Shown one piece after another: positions 9,590 through 20,818 of a DNA stretch of 64,000 nt. Both the position numbers and the translations under genes were made by a program. Source of the stretch: Elioraea rosea (GTDB lineage Bacteria > Pseudomonadota > Alphaproteobacteria > Acetobacterales > Acetobacteraceae); contig NZ_VFAC01000016.1 in NCBI RefSeq assembly GCF_007644105.1, positions 24,020 through 88,019 on the forward strand, read 5' to 3'. Below the pieces are notes generated by a model. That model saw only the letters and a program-made list of their open reading frames with translations, made no database searches and had not been told where the DNA came from. The number at the start of each line of letters is the position of its first letter. Position 1 is the stretch's first letter.

Positions 9590-9621
9590 CGCACGGTTGC
9601 CGGGCCGCAACATCCCGTGCG
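9590..9621. terminator. imperfect hairpin after the arginase-family gene
   Basis: A two-tier stem: an outer 7-bp CGCACGG / CCGTGCG and an inner 4-bp TTGC / GCAA around a 6-base loop, starting 18 bases after the stop codon. A short pyrimidine tract (CCTTTCC) follows. The position suits a transcription terminator before the next gene, which has its own ribosome site, but a proper T-run is missing. Confidence 0.35.
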
Positions 9622-9652
9622 AGCCTTTCCCCACCGTTCAGGGGGAACACCC

Positions 9653-11197
9653 ATGTTCATGCGTCTCGCCGCCGCGCTCCTCGCCGTGCTGGTGGCGTTT
9701 CCCGCCTTCGCGCAGCAGCAGCAGAGGCCACAGCAGCAACAGCCCGCGCCCCAGTTCACGCTGAAGAACGAGGGCGAGGTGCAGCTCCAGGAGCTCTACG
9801 TCGCCCGCGGCGGCCAGGGAGCGCGCAACTGGGGGCCCGACCGTTTCGGGAGCGACGTCGTGCCGGCAGGCGGAACGTTCCGCGTGCGCCTGCCATCCGG
9901 CTTCGGCTGCTTGGTCGATATCCGCATCGTCTTCGAGGATGGCGAGGAGGAGGTGCGCGAGCGCGTCGATGTCTGCCGCAATCGCGAGGTGAGCTTCGCC
10001 CGCGCGTTGCCGGCCGCGGGATCCGACCGCGCGGTCGTCATCGAGAACCGCTCGCCGCGCAGCATCAACCAGCTCTTCGTCTCCGGCACGCGCGAGACGG
10101 AATGGGGGGAGGACAGGCTCGGCTCCGAGACGGTCCAGCCGGGGGGAAGCTTCACCGCCCAGGTGCCCGACCATGGCTGCGCCTATGACGTGCGCGTCGT
10201 GTTCGACAATGGCGGGGCGGAGGAGCGGCGGAACCTCGACCTCTGCGAAACGGCCACGCTCGTGATCGTGCCGGGCTGGACGACGGCCGACACGCTCCCC
10301 CGCGGCGGCGCAGGCCAGGGGCCTGCCGCAGCGGCGGGGCAGGTCTCGGTGGTGAACCGATCCGGCCGCACCGTCTTCGAGATGTTCTCCTTCCCCGATG
10401 GCGCAGCAAGCCGCGGGCCCGATCGGCTCGGCACCGACACGATGGCCGACGGCGCGACGGTGCGCATTCCCGCCGCCGCCCCGCCCGATTGCGCGAGCAC
10501 GCTCGCCATCACCTATGACGACGGCACGCGCGAGCAGCGCGAGGGCATCGACCTCTGCGCCACGACCGAGATCGTGATCGCGCCAGGCTGGACCGGGGCG
10601 GACCCCGCGCAGGGCCAGGCGCAGGGCCAGGCGCAGGGGGGCGGGCAGCAGGGCGGGCCGGCCGCCTCGTCACCCGGCACGGTGGGCATCGTGAACCGCT
10701 CCGGCCGGGTGGTGTTCGAGCTCTATTCCTACCCCGACGGCGCCGCGGAGGAGGGGCCGGATCGTCTCGGCGCGGATGTCATGCGCGAGGGCGGCTCGGT
10801 GCGCGTTCCGGCCGCGCGTGCGCCGAACTGCGCGACGACCGTGCGCATCACCTACGACAACGGCGACCGCGAGGAGCGAACGGGCCTCGATTTCTGCGCC
10901 CTCTCCGAGGTCGTGATCGAGGCGGGCTGGACGGAGGCCCGGCCGCCGCATTTCGCGAGCATCGTCAATGGCGGGCCGGCGCCGATCATCGCGCTCCATG
11001 CAGACGCGCCCGGCACGCCGCGCGGCCCCGACCGGTTGGGCGACCAGGTGATCGGTGTCGGCCAGGCGTTCGTGCTTGCTCCGCCCGATGCAGGAAGCTG
11101 CACCTACGACATCACCGCCGTGTTCCGGGACCGCCGCACGGCCCGCATCGCCGGGGCCGATCTCTGCTCCGGCGTCGAGATTAGGATCGCGCCATGA
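9653..11197 (+). CDS. secreted protein of five cysteine-pair repeats
   Basis: I do not recognise this 514-residue protein. It opens with a clear signal peptide (MFMRLAAALLAVLVAFPAFA, cleavage before the Gln run) and a Gln/Pro-rich linker. Five homologous repeats of about 80-90 residues begin near residues 34, 129, 231, 343 and 435. Each has the pattern VNRSG, then GPDRLG or a variant, then a hydrophobic run, then C, then a D.G..E.R stretch and DLC. Each repeat carries exactly two cysteines, at matching positions, which suggests one disulfide per repeat in the periplasm or outside. A Gln/Gly-rich spacer (about residues 318-336) separates repeats 3 and 4. The GGGGGAA ribosome site supports the ATG chosen. 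It overlaps the next secreted-protein gene by 4 bases, so the two products probably act together. Confidence 0.8.
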   Translation: MFMRLAAALLAVLVAFPAFAQQQQRPQQQQPAPQFTLKNEGEVQLQELYVARGGQGARNWGPDRFGSDVVPAGGTFRVRLPSGFGCLVDIRIVFEDGEEEVRERVDVCRNREVSFARALPAAGSDRAVVIENRSPRSINQLFVSGTRETEWGEDRLGSETVQPGGSFTAQVPDHGCAYDVRVVFDNGGAEERRNLDLCETATLVIVPGWTTADTLPRGGAGQGPAAAAGQVSVVNRSGRTVFEMFSFPDGAASRGPDRLGTDTMADGATVRIPAAAPPDCASTLAITYDDGTREQREGIDLCATTEIVIAPGWTGADPAQGQAQGQAQGGGQQGGPAASSPGTVGIVNRSGRVVFELYSYPDGAAEEGPDRLGADVMREGGSVRVPAARAPNCATTVRITYDNGDREERTGLDFCALSEVVIEAGWTEARPPHFASIVNGGPAPIIALHADAPGTPRGPDRLGDQVIGVGQAFVLAPPDAGSCTYDITAVFRDRRTARIAGADLCSGVEIRIAP

Positions 11198-12114
11198 CCC
11201 ATCACCTCGCCGCCGCCCTGCTCGCCCTGCCGCTCGCCTTCACCGCCGCCCCGGCGCTGGCCCAGGGGGGAGCCCAGGGGGGAGCCCAGGGGGGAGCCCA
11301 GGGGGGCGCCGTCCCGGCGGCCGCACAGGGCCTCTGGGCGAACGGCCAATGCTCCGACCCCGGCGCGCTTCTCTTCCTCACCGGCCGCTACTGGGCGCTG
11401 CTGCCGCAGGCGGGGGCGCAGGAGATGTGGCGCGTCGCCCGGACCGTGGAGAACGGCGGCTACACGCTTGCCGTCGCCGACGACCCGGACCAGACGCGGC
11501 TGATCCTCCGCCCCTCCGGCACCGCGCTCGAGACAGGTACGCCCGGCCCGAAGCAGCCAGACGATGCCCTGCCGGGTGACGCGCCGGCGACGCAATGGGC
11601 GCGCTGCCCGGGCCTTCCCGCCCATCTCGCCTTGCTGCACGGCGAGGGGCTCTCCTTCGTCGGCGCACTCGACGGGTTCGAGTCCGCCTGCGCCTCGGGC
11701 GGCACCGAGCCCTGCGTCGGCGCGATCTTTGCCTGGGCCGACGTGACGCGCGACGGCGTGCTCGCGCCGGCCGAGATCGCACGGCTGACGCGCGCGGCCA
11801 CCTACATGGCCATGCTCGCGACCGGCACCGAGCTCGAGGAGCTTGCCGCCGCGATCGGCGCCGGCGCGCTCGGTGGCCTCTTCGCGGCGCAGGCGCTGAT
11901 CCTCAGCTACGACTATGACGGCTCGGGCGGGCTCTCGATGGCCGAGCTCCTGCAGGACCGAGTGCCCGTTCCGGGCATCGCCGGCCCCGCCGCGCCTCCG
12001 GGCCCGCCGGTCGCGGGCCCGCCGCTCGGTGGCGCGGCGCTCGCCGGCCAGCTCGGCGCGCTCAGGACGCTGATCGACCAGCTCGGGCCGATGCTGGGCC
12101 TCCCGGCGCGCTGA
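11194..12114 (+). CDS. secreted EF-hand-like protein
   Basis: A 306-residue exported protein translationally coupled to the repeat protein (ATGA overlap). A signal peptide (about residues 1-23) is followed by four QGGA units and a cysteine-containing domain of about 160 residues. Two EF-hand-like loops follow: DVTRDGVLAPAE (about residue 184) and DYDGSGGLSMAE (about residue 240). Both have the D.(D/T).(D/S)G.(L)...E calcium-ligand spacing. The C-terminus is Pro/Gly-rich, then helical. I infer a calcium-binding periplasmic or surface protein working with its operon partner. No enzyme motif is visible and no named family is recognised. Confidence 0.72.
   Translation: MTHHLAAALLALPLAFTAAPALAQGGAQGGAQGGAQGGAVPAAAQGLWANGQCSDPGALLFLTGRYWALLPQAGAQEMWRVARTVENGGYTLAVADDPDQTRLILRPSGTALETGTPGPKQPDDALPGDAPATQWARCPGLPAHLALLHGEGLSFVGALDGFESACASGGTEPCVGAIFAWADVTRDGVLAPAEIARLTRAATYMAMLATGTELEELAAAIGAGALGGLFAAQALILSYDYDGSGGLSMAELLQDRVPVPGIAGPAAPPGPPVAGPPLGGAALAGQLGALRTLIDQLGPMLGLPAR
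11263..11310 (+). repeat. 4 x 12-bp in-frame repeat (QGGA)
   Basis: Four tandem 12-bp units encode Gln-Gly-Gly-Ala directly after the signal peptide of the EF-hand-like protein. The first three are nearly identical at the DNA level and the fourth has diverged. The unit is a multiple of three, so slippage would change linker length without a frameshift. Confidence 0.85.
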
Positions 12115-12120
12115 GCACCG

Positions 12121-13572
12121 TCAGCCGTCGTACCCGGGCGGCGGTTCGAACCCGCGCCAGGCCTTCTCGATCATGCCGGCGACCGCGATGGTGGTGCGGT
12201 CGTCGTACTGTGCGCCGACGATCTGCACGCCGACCGGAAGCCCGTCGATCAGCCCGAGCGGGGCGACCGTTCCTGGCAGGAAGAACAGGCCCGGATAGCC
12301 GGCCCAGAAGAGCTGGTCGGTCGTCGGCTGCTTCCTGCCGTTCACCTCGATCATACGGTCATGCCGCTCGCCCTCCTGGTCGTGCGGGAAGGCAGCACCG
12401 GCGGCGGTGGGGCAGAGCAGCACGTCCCAGTCGCGGAAGAACGCCGCCCAGGCAAGGCGCATGCGGTGCCGCTGCTCGTTCAGCCTGAGCCAGTTGCGGT
12501 GCGACAGCGTGTTGCCGCGCGCCATCAGCGCGACATAGCTCGCATCGCCCTCGCCGCGCCGCGCCGCTTCCGCCGCCCAGCGCTCCACCGCCGCGTCGGG
12601 GATCCGCGCCGAGGTCGCCGCCCGGAGCATCAGGATGTACGTCTTCGCCATCTCGGTCGTGTCGAACTCCGGCCTCGCGGTGAGCGACACCTTTGCGCCT
12701 TCGCGCTTGAGCGCCTTTCCGAGATCCTCGAGCAGGGCCGAGTAGCGTGTGTCGACCTCCGCGTTCGGGTCGGACGGCATGACCGCCACGCGCAGTCCCT
12801 TCAGCCCCTTGGTGCGCGGCTTCGGCAGGTCGAGCACCCAGCCCGCGCCGTCGATCTCGTCCGGCCCCGCCATCACCTCGAGCGCGAGCGCGAGGTCGGA
12901 GGCCGAGCGGGCGAGCGGACCAATGGCCGAGATGTCGGACTGCGCGACGGCGCCAAGCGTGTGGCCCTTCGACGAGCAGATGCCCCAGGTCGGCTTGTGG
13001 CCGAACACGCCGCAGTAATGCGCGGGGTTGCGGATCGAGGCGCCGATGTCGGAGCCGATCTCGAGCCCCGTCATGCCGGCGGCGAGCGCAGCGGCCGAGC
13101 CGCCGGAGGAGCCGCCCGGCGTGCGCGTCATGTCCCAGGGGTTGTTGGTCGTGCCGTACACGGCGTTGTAGCTCTGCCAGTCGGCCAGCATCAGCGGCAC
13201 GTTGGTCTTGCCGAAGATCACCGCGCCTGCCTCGCGGAAGCGTGTCACGGCGAGCGCGTCGCAGGCGGCGATGTTGTCCTTGAAGGCCGGGTCGCCCCAG
13301 GTGGTGGGGTGGCCGGCGATGTTGAAGCTCTCCTTCACCGTCATCGGCACGCCGGCGAGCGGAGGCAGCGCCTCTCCCCTGGCGCGGGCACGGTCGACCG
13401 CGCGGGCGTGCTTCCTCGCCTTCTCGATGTCGCGAACGACGACCGCGTTGATCGCCCCGTCATGCTTCTCCACCCGCGCCAGGTAGTGGTCGAGCAGCTC
13501 CTTCGCGCCGACCTTTCCAGTGCGGACCAGCCGGGCGAGCTTCGTGGCGGGGGCGAAGGCGATGTCGGTCAT
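12121..13572 (-). CDS. amidase (amidase signature family)
   Basis: A 483-residue amidase with the Ser-cisSer-Lys triad. The lysine is in VPMTVKESFN, the cis-serine in the Gly/Ser stretch GGSSGGSAAALAAG, and the nucleophilic serine in GSDIGASIRNPA. One glycine of the usual GSDIGGS is an alanine here, which is seen in some family members. Length fits the family. It hydrolyses an amide that cannot be specified. GatA is unlikely because no gatB or gatC lies nearby and the C-terminal half resembles general amidases. The ATG at MTDIAFAPA has a good AGGAGAGG ribosome site; the longer open frame upstream lacks one. It is divergent from the ATP synthase operon. Confidence 0.88.
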   Translation of the reverse strand: MTDIAFAPATKLARLVRTGKVGAKELLDHYLARVEKHDGAINAVVVRDIEKARKHARAVDRARARGEALPPLAGVPMTVKESFNIAGHPTTWGDPAFKDNIAACDALAVTRFREAGAVIFGKTNVPLMLADWQSYNAVYGTTNNPWDMTRTPGGSSGGSAAALAAGMTGLEIGSDIGASIRNPAHYCGVFGHKPTWGICSSKGHTLGAVAQSDISAIGPLARSASDLALALEVMAGPDEIDGAGWVLDLPKPRTKGLKGLRVAVMPSDPNAEVDTRYSALLEDLGKALKREGAKVSLTARPEFDTTEMAKTYILMLRAATSARIPDAAVERWAAEAARRGEGDASYVALMARGNTLSHRNWLRLNEQRHRMRLAWAAFFRDWDVLLCPTAAGAAFPHDQEGERHDRMIEVNGRKQPTTDQLFWAGYPGLFFLPGTVAPLGLIDGLPVGVQIVGAQYDDRTTIAVAGMIEKAWRGFEPPPGYDG

Positions 13573-13788
13573 GGGGCTTCCTCTCCTGGGGGGCGGGCGA
13601 AGGATCGACCCGGCCCGGCGCCGTGACAAGGCGGGGTGCGAAACGGCTTCCCCGGCCTGTTGCACCGCCACATCCCCTGTGTTACCTCCCCCGCGCCTTC
13701 GGGGGGCTGCCTCCGGAGGGCCATTTCCTGCGGCCTTGGCGCCCCCACGTGCCTGGCCGTCAACGCGAACCGGGTCGAGGCTTCCGTC
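13573..13788. promoter_or_regulatory. divergent intergenic region, amidase / atp operon
   Basis: This 216-base gap must hold the promoters of both the amidase gene and atpHAGDC. A 6-bp stem with a 6-base loop (CCCCCG / CGGGGG, 13688-13705) would lie in the atp leader about 85 bases before the start. A TTGCAC at 13660 is a weak -35 candidate for the operon, without a convincing -10. No protein-coding frame here is believable. Confidence 0.4.
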
Positions 13789-14421
13789 GTGCCGCCTTCC
13801 GACAATCCCCGTATTGCCGAGATCGTCGATGCCATGAAGCTCGCGCGCGATGCGCGCGCGGCGGTCGACGAAGTACCGGCGCGCTATGCGGGCGGGCTTC
13901 TCGCGCTGGCGGACGAGTATCGCCAGAAGGGCGACGAGGGCGTGTACGACCGTCTCGCCGCCTCGCTCGACGGTCTTGAGCAGCTGTATGGCGAGAGCGC
14001 GGAGTTCCGCACCCTGGTCGATGACCCGCGCATCCCGCGCGAGGCGCAGATGAAGGCGGCGCTTTCGATCGCCGACAGCGCCGGGCTCGACCCGATGGTG
14101 CGCAACTTCCTAGGCGTGATCGTGAACAACCGGCGGCTGTCGATGCTGCCGCGCATCCTCGGTGCCTTCCGCGCCCTGCTGGCCGCACGCCGCGGCGAGG
14201 AGACGGCCGAGGTCGTCAGCGCCGTGCCGCTGTCCGACCAGCAGGCGCGCGCGGTCGAGGCGTCGCTGATCCGCGCGGGCCATGCGCGCGTGCGCATCGC
14301 CCAGCGCGTCGATCCCTCCATCCTCGGCGGGCTGATCGTGAAGATCGGCTCGCGCCTTTACGACAGTTCCATCCGTAGCCGCCTGCAGCGGCTTTCACAG
14401 GCCATGAAGGGGGCAGCCTGA
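13789..14421 (+). CDS. atpH: F1Fo ATP synthase subunit delta
   Basis: This is the stator subunit joining F1 to the peripheral stalk. The N-terminal helical domain ([15 protein letters not shown]) and the C-terminal [22 protein letters not shown] are characteristic (OSCP/delta family). The chosen GTG gives 210 residues and has a GAGG ribosome site 8 bases upstream. An ATG at 13834 would give 195 residues, nearer the usual 180-190, so the start is uncertain. Codons further upstream lack homology. It is the first gene of atpHAGDC; the Fo genes and atpI are not in the window, which is the usual split arrangement in alphaproteobacteria. Confidence 0.9.
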   Translation: MPPSDNPRIAEIVDAMKLARDARAAVDEVPARYAGGLLALADEYRQKGDEGVYDRLAASLDGLEQLYGESAEFRTLVDDPRIPREAQMKAALSIADSAGLDPMVRNFLGVIVNNRRLSMLPRILGAFRALLAARRGEETAEVVSAVPLSDQQARAVEASLIRAGHARVRIAQRVDPSILGGLIVKIGSRLYDSSIRSRLQRLSQAMKGAA

Positions 14422-14422
14422 C

Positions 14423-15955
<1,533 letters not shown>

Positions 15956-15984
15956 GCGCACCGGCAGCCGGGAGAGCCTGACCG

Positions 15985-18340
<2,356 letters not shown>

Positions 18341-18362
18341 GCCAGGAGAGGGGGAGAACGCC

Positions 18363-18773
18363 ATGGCGACCTTCACGCTCGAGCTCGTCTCGCCGGAGCA
18401 GCTCCTGTTCTCCGACGAGGTGGAGATGGCGGAGATTCCGGCCGCCGAGGGCTATATCGGCGTGCTGCCGGGCCACGCACCGATGATCGTCGCGCTCAAG
18501 GGCGGCGTGATTCGCATCCACAAGGGCGGGGCGATCACGCACCGGCTCTTCGTCGCCGGCGGTTTCGCGGAGATCACCGCCGAGCGCTGCACCGTCCTCG
18601 CCGAGGAGGCGGTTCCCGTTGCCGACCTCTCGCGCGACTCCGCGGCCACGCGCATCGCGGAGGCCGAGGCGGCCTACGCCGAGGCGGCGAAGGGCGAGAG
18701 CGTCGAGGCACGCGAGGCGGCGATGGCGCGGCTGCTCGCCGCCCGCGCGCGGCTCGAGGCGGCCTCGGCCTGA
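18363..18773 (+). CDS. atpC: F1Fo ATP synthase subunit epsilon
   Basis: 136 residues. The N-terminal beta-sandwich (TFTLELVSPEQLLFSDEVEM and GYIGVLPGHAPMI) binds gamma and the c-ring. The C-terminal two-helix hairpin is Ala/Glu-rich (about residues 92-136). An AGGAGAGGGGG stretch precedes the ATG. It is the last gene of the operon and is followed by a GC-rich hairpin. Confidence 0.96.
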   Translation: MATFTLELVSPEQLLFSDEVEMAEIPAAEGYIGVLPGHAPMIVALKGGVIRIHKGGAITHRLFVAGGFAEITAERCTVLAEEAVPVADLSRDSAATRIAEAEAAYAEAAKGESVEAREAAMARLLAARARLEAASA

Positions 18774-18783
18774 CAGCTTCCCG

Positions 18784-18801
18784 GCCGCGCCACTCCGCGG
18801 C
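18784..18801. terminator. hairpin after atpC
   Basis: A 6-bp stem (GCCGCG / CGCGGC) with a 6-base loop starts 11 bases after the atpC stop. It is well placed for the end of the atp operon but has no T-run, so it may act with Rho or as a 3' stabiliser. Confidence 0.4.
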
Positions 18802-19046
18802 GCCGCCCGCTCCGGCAAGCGATTGATTCGGTGCTGTTCCCTTCCTGCCACGGGGGGTTGTTCGCGGCTTTCGCAATCCCCATTGCATAGGGGAGACTGC
18901 AGTCCGCCGGTGCAAGGCCGGCGGGGCCGGCCGTGGTTCGTGCCGCGTCGGCCATCGTACCCGGGGAAGTGCAACCGCCATGTCGAGGCCAAGATCCGCG
19001 CGTCTCTTCCGGCCTTCCCCGTCACCGCCCGCGCCGGAGGCCTGAG
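18802..19046 (+). promoter_or_regulatory. structured leader of the ferritin-like gene
   Basis: About 245 non-coding bases precede the ferritin-like gene. They contain a short stem CCCC-AGGGG around ATTGCAT at 18878-18893 and a perfect 7-bp hairpin CCGCCGG / CCGGCGG with a 7-base loop at 18904-18924. The stretch GGTGCAAGGCCGGCGG superficially resembles part of a cobalamin aptamer, but the rest of that aptamer is not visible. The region probably holds the promoter and perhaps a leader RNA of the downstream gene. Confidence 0.3.
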
Positions 19047-19910
19047 ATGAAGCACTGGCATATCGACGAGGTCGCCTGGGACCGGTTCGACCCCTCGAAG
19101 GTGGACCCCGAAATCGTCCCGCTGGTGAAGGCGGCCGCGATGGTCGAGCGCAACGGCGACGACTATGCCGACTACCTCTGCAACGTCTTCCACGATGACC
19201 CCGATTTCAGCCGGGCCGCGCGCTACTGGGCCGTCGAGGAGGTGCAGCACGGCGAGGCGCTCGGCCGCTGGGCCACGCTCGCCGACCCGGGCTGGGACTA
19301 CCAGGCGGCCTTCGCGCGCTTCCGCAAGGACTTCAAGATCGAGACGGAGGTGGACCGTTCCGTCCGCGGCTCGCGCACGGGCGAGCTGATCGCCCGCTGC
19401 ATGGTCGAGACCGGTACGTCGAGCTACTACACGGCGCTCGGCGAGGGCAGCACCGAGCCGGTGCTCGTCGAGATCTGCCGGCTGATCGCTGCCGACGAGT
19501 ATCGCCACTTCAAGCTGTTCTATGACCACATGCGGCGCTACCTCGCGCGCGAGAAGCTCTCGGTGATCGAGCGGCTGAAGATCGGCCTCGGCCGCATCGG
19601 CGAGACGGAGGACGACGAGCTCGCGCTCGCCTTCCACTGCGCCAACAAGCCCGAGGGCGCGCCCTATGACCGGCGCGCCGCCATCGCCGCCTACATGGCG
19701 AAGGCGATGGGCTACTACCGCCAGAAGCATTTCGACCGCGGCGTCGGCATGATCTTCAAGGCCGTCGGCCTGCCACCGCGCGGGCGGCTGTCGGACATCT
19801 CCGCCCGCGCCGCCTACCGCTTCGTGCAGTACAAGCAGAAGCGCAACGCGGCGATCGCGGCGCGCGAGTGGGGAACCGCCCCGTCCGGCGTCACCGCGCA
19901 GGCCGCCTGA
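19047..19910 (+). CDS. ferritin-like diiron protein (acyl-ACP desaturase-like)
   Basis: A 287-residue, largely helical protein. Two ExxH-type iron motifs are visible: EEVQHGE at about residues 64-70 and ADEYRHFKLFY at about 150. This is the pattern of ferritin-like diiron carboxylate proteins such as acyl-ACP desaturase relatives. Single glutamates about 30-40 residues before each motif (E48, E119) could complete the site. The C-terminal third is basic and lacks motifs. The start has GGAGG 6 bases upstream. No ferredoxin or fatty-acid gene adjoins it, so the substrate is unknown. The fold is well supported; the reaction (desaturase, oxygenase or iron handling) is inference. Confidence 0.75.
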   Translation: MKHWHIDEVAWDRFDPSKVDPEIVPLVKAAAMVERNGDDYADYLCNVFHDDPDFSRAARYWAVEEVQHGEALGRWATLADPGWDYQAAFARFRKDFKIETEVDRSVRGSRTGELIARCMVETGTSSYYTALGEGSTEPVLVEICRLIAADEYRHFKLFYDHMRRYLAREKLSVIERLKIGLGRIGETEDDELALAFHCANKPEGAPYDRRAAIAAYMAKAMGYYRQKHFDRGVGMIFKAVGLPPRGRLSDISARAAYRFVQYKQKRNAAIAAREWGTAPSGVTAQAA

Positions 19911-19954
19911 CCGGCTTTCCTCTCCCGTCTTCCTCCCCGGGCCGCCCGCCCCGG

Positions 19955-19970
19955 GCACGCTCTCGCGTGC
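19955..19970. terminator. hairpin downstream of the ferritin-like gene
   Basis: GCACGC / GCGTGC form a perfect 6-bp stem with a TCTC loop 44 bases after the stop. A CCCGGG-flanked stem lies just before it (19935-19954). There is no T-run, so the terminator role is tentative. Confidence 0.35.
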
Positions 19971-20033
19971 GCCGGCGTGCGCCGTCTGTGCGCTGGCGCG
20001 CAGATCTCATATGACCGCATGGCGCACATTCAT

Positions 20034-20048
20034 GCGCAATTAATGCGC
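20034..20048. promoter_or_regulatory. AT-cored inverted repeat upstream of microprotein gene
   Basis: GCGCA-ATTAA-TGCGC is a perfect 5-bp inverted repeat with a 5-base AT spacer, 48 bases before the microprotein ATG. It sits in a locally AT-richer patch. The shape suits a dimeric repressor operator near a promoter; no regulator is adjacent to assign. Confidence 0.3.
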
Positions 20049-20095
20049 GCCATGGTTCCTTTCCTGTGCTCAGATGATGCGGGGAGGATGGTTGT

Positions 20096-20254
20096 ATGGA
20101 CACTTTCGATCAGAGAAGGTCGATCAGTCTCGTCTTCGGTCTCGTCGCCCTCGGCCTCGCCCTCGCCGTTGGGCATGTGAACGACCAGCGCGCGGAACGG
20201 CAGGACAATGCCGCGCCCGTGGAAGCCAAGCTGAACGCGAACACGCGCGGCTGA
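20096..20254 (+). CDS. 52-residue single-pass membrane microprotein
   Basis: A short gene with a textbook ribosome site (GGAGG, 8 bases before ATG). The product starts MDTFDQRRSISLVFGL and has one hydrophobic helix at about residues 9-26 (ISLVFGLVALGLALAVG). A hydrophilic tail rich in Asn, Arg and Glu ends NTRG. The charge pattern (RR before the helix) suggests a cytoplasmic N-terminus and a periplasmic tail. It stands alone between the ferritin-like gene and the convergent CMD-like gene. I do not recognise a family. The coding claim rests on the ribosome site, topology and codon use. Confidence 0.55.
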   Translation: MDTFDQRRSISLVFGLVALGLALAVGHVNDQRAERQDNAAPVEAKLNANTRG

Positions 20255-20324
20255 CACGGCTGAGGGTTCGCCCGATGGCCGGTTCAGGCGATCGGGGCAA
20301 GGCCGCCGGTTACGGCCGGCCCGG

Positions 20325-20747
20325 TCACGGGGCGGCCGGCTTCGACGCGGCGATCTCCACCGCGCGGCGCATCACCGCAGCGCCGGCGCGGTTCCATGTC
20401 GTGATCCCCCCCACCATCAGCACCTGCGTCAGCCCCTCCGACAGCTCCTCCACCGTGAGCCCGAGCCGCATCGCGTTCTCGAGATGCGCCACCGCGCCGC
20501 CCTCGTTCAGCACGAGCACGTCGAGCAGGACGAAGATCAGCTCCTTGGTGCGGAGATCGAGCGCGGCGCCCTCGGCCTTGTCCCGCATCACTGCGGCGCG
20601 CATCAGCCCGTAGCCGCCGAACGTCGCCGGCGCCGTCTCGGCGAGAAGGCCGATGTTCGGCGAGATCCGCCCGCTTGTTGCGAGGAAGCTCGCCTTCCCC
20701 GCGGCGACCGCCGCCTCGACCAGCGCCGCCGCCTCGTCCCGCTCCAT
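20325..20747 (-). CDS. carboxymuconolactone decarboxylase family protein, no cysteines
   Basis: A 140-residue helical protein of the CMD/AhpD superfamily, seen in LDLRTKELIFVLLDVLV, GAVAHLENAMRLGLTVEEL and the late VGGITTWNRAGAAVM. AhpD-type members carry a CxxC redox pair before the conserved histidine. This protein has no cysteine at all, so peroxidase-type disulfide chemistry is excluded. It is more likely a gamma-carboxymuconolactone decarboxylase-like enzyme or a binding protein. A GAGGGAG ribosome site precedes the ATG. No aromatic-degradation genes adjoin it, so the substrate is open. Confidence 0.8.
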   Translation of the reverse strand: MERDEAAALVEAAVAAGKASFLATSGRISPNIGLLAETAPATFGGYGLMRAAVMRDKAEGAALDLRTKELIFVLLDVLVLNEGGAVAHLENAMRLGLTVEELSEGLTQVLMVGGITTWNRAGAAVMRRAVEIAASKPAAP

Positions 20748-20818
20748 CGCCCGCTCCCTCGCCTCTGCATCGGAGCGGGGAGCAGATCACGCCGCGGCGT
20801 GGCGCGCCACGGGCAGGG

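Noticed and set aside
12121..13572. Amidase as GatA of the tRNA amidotransferase
   Set aside because: No gatB or gatC adjoins it and the C-terminal half resembles general amidases; kept as amidase of unknown substrate.
18870..18940. Cobalamin-riboswitch-like stretch upstream of the ferritin-like gene
   Set aside because: Only GGTGCAAGG and a GC stem resemble the aptamer; the other conserved blocks and any B12-linked gene are missing.
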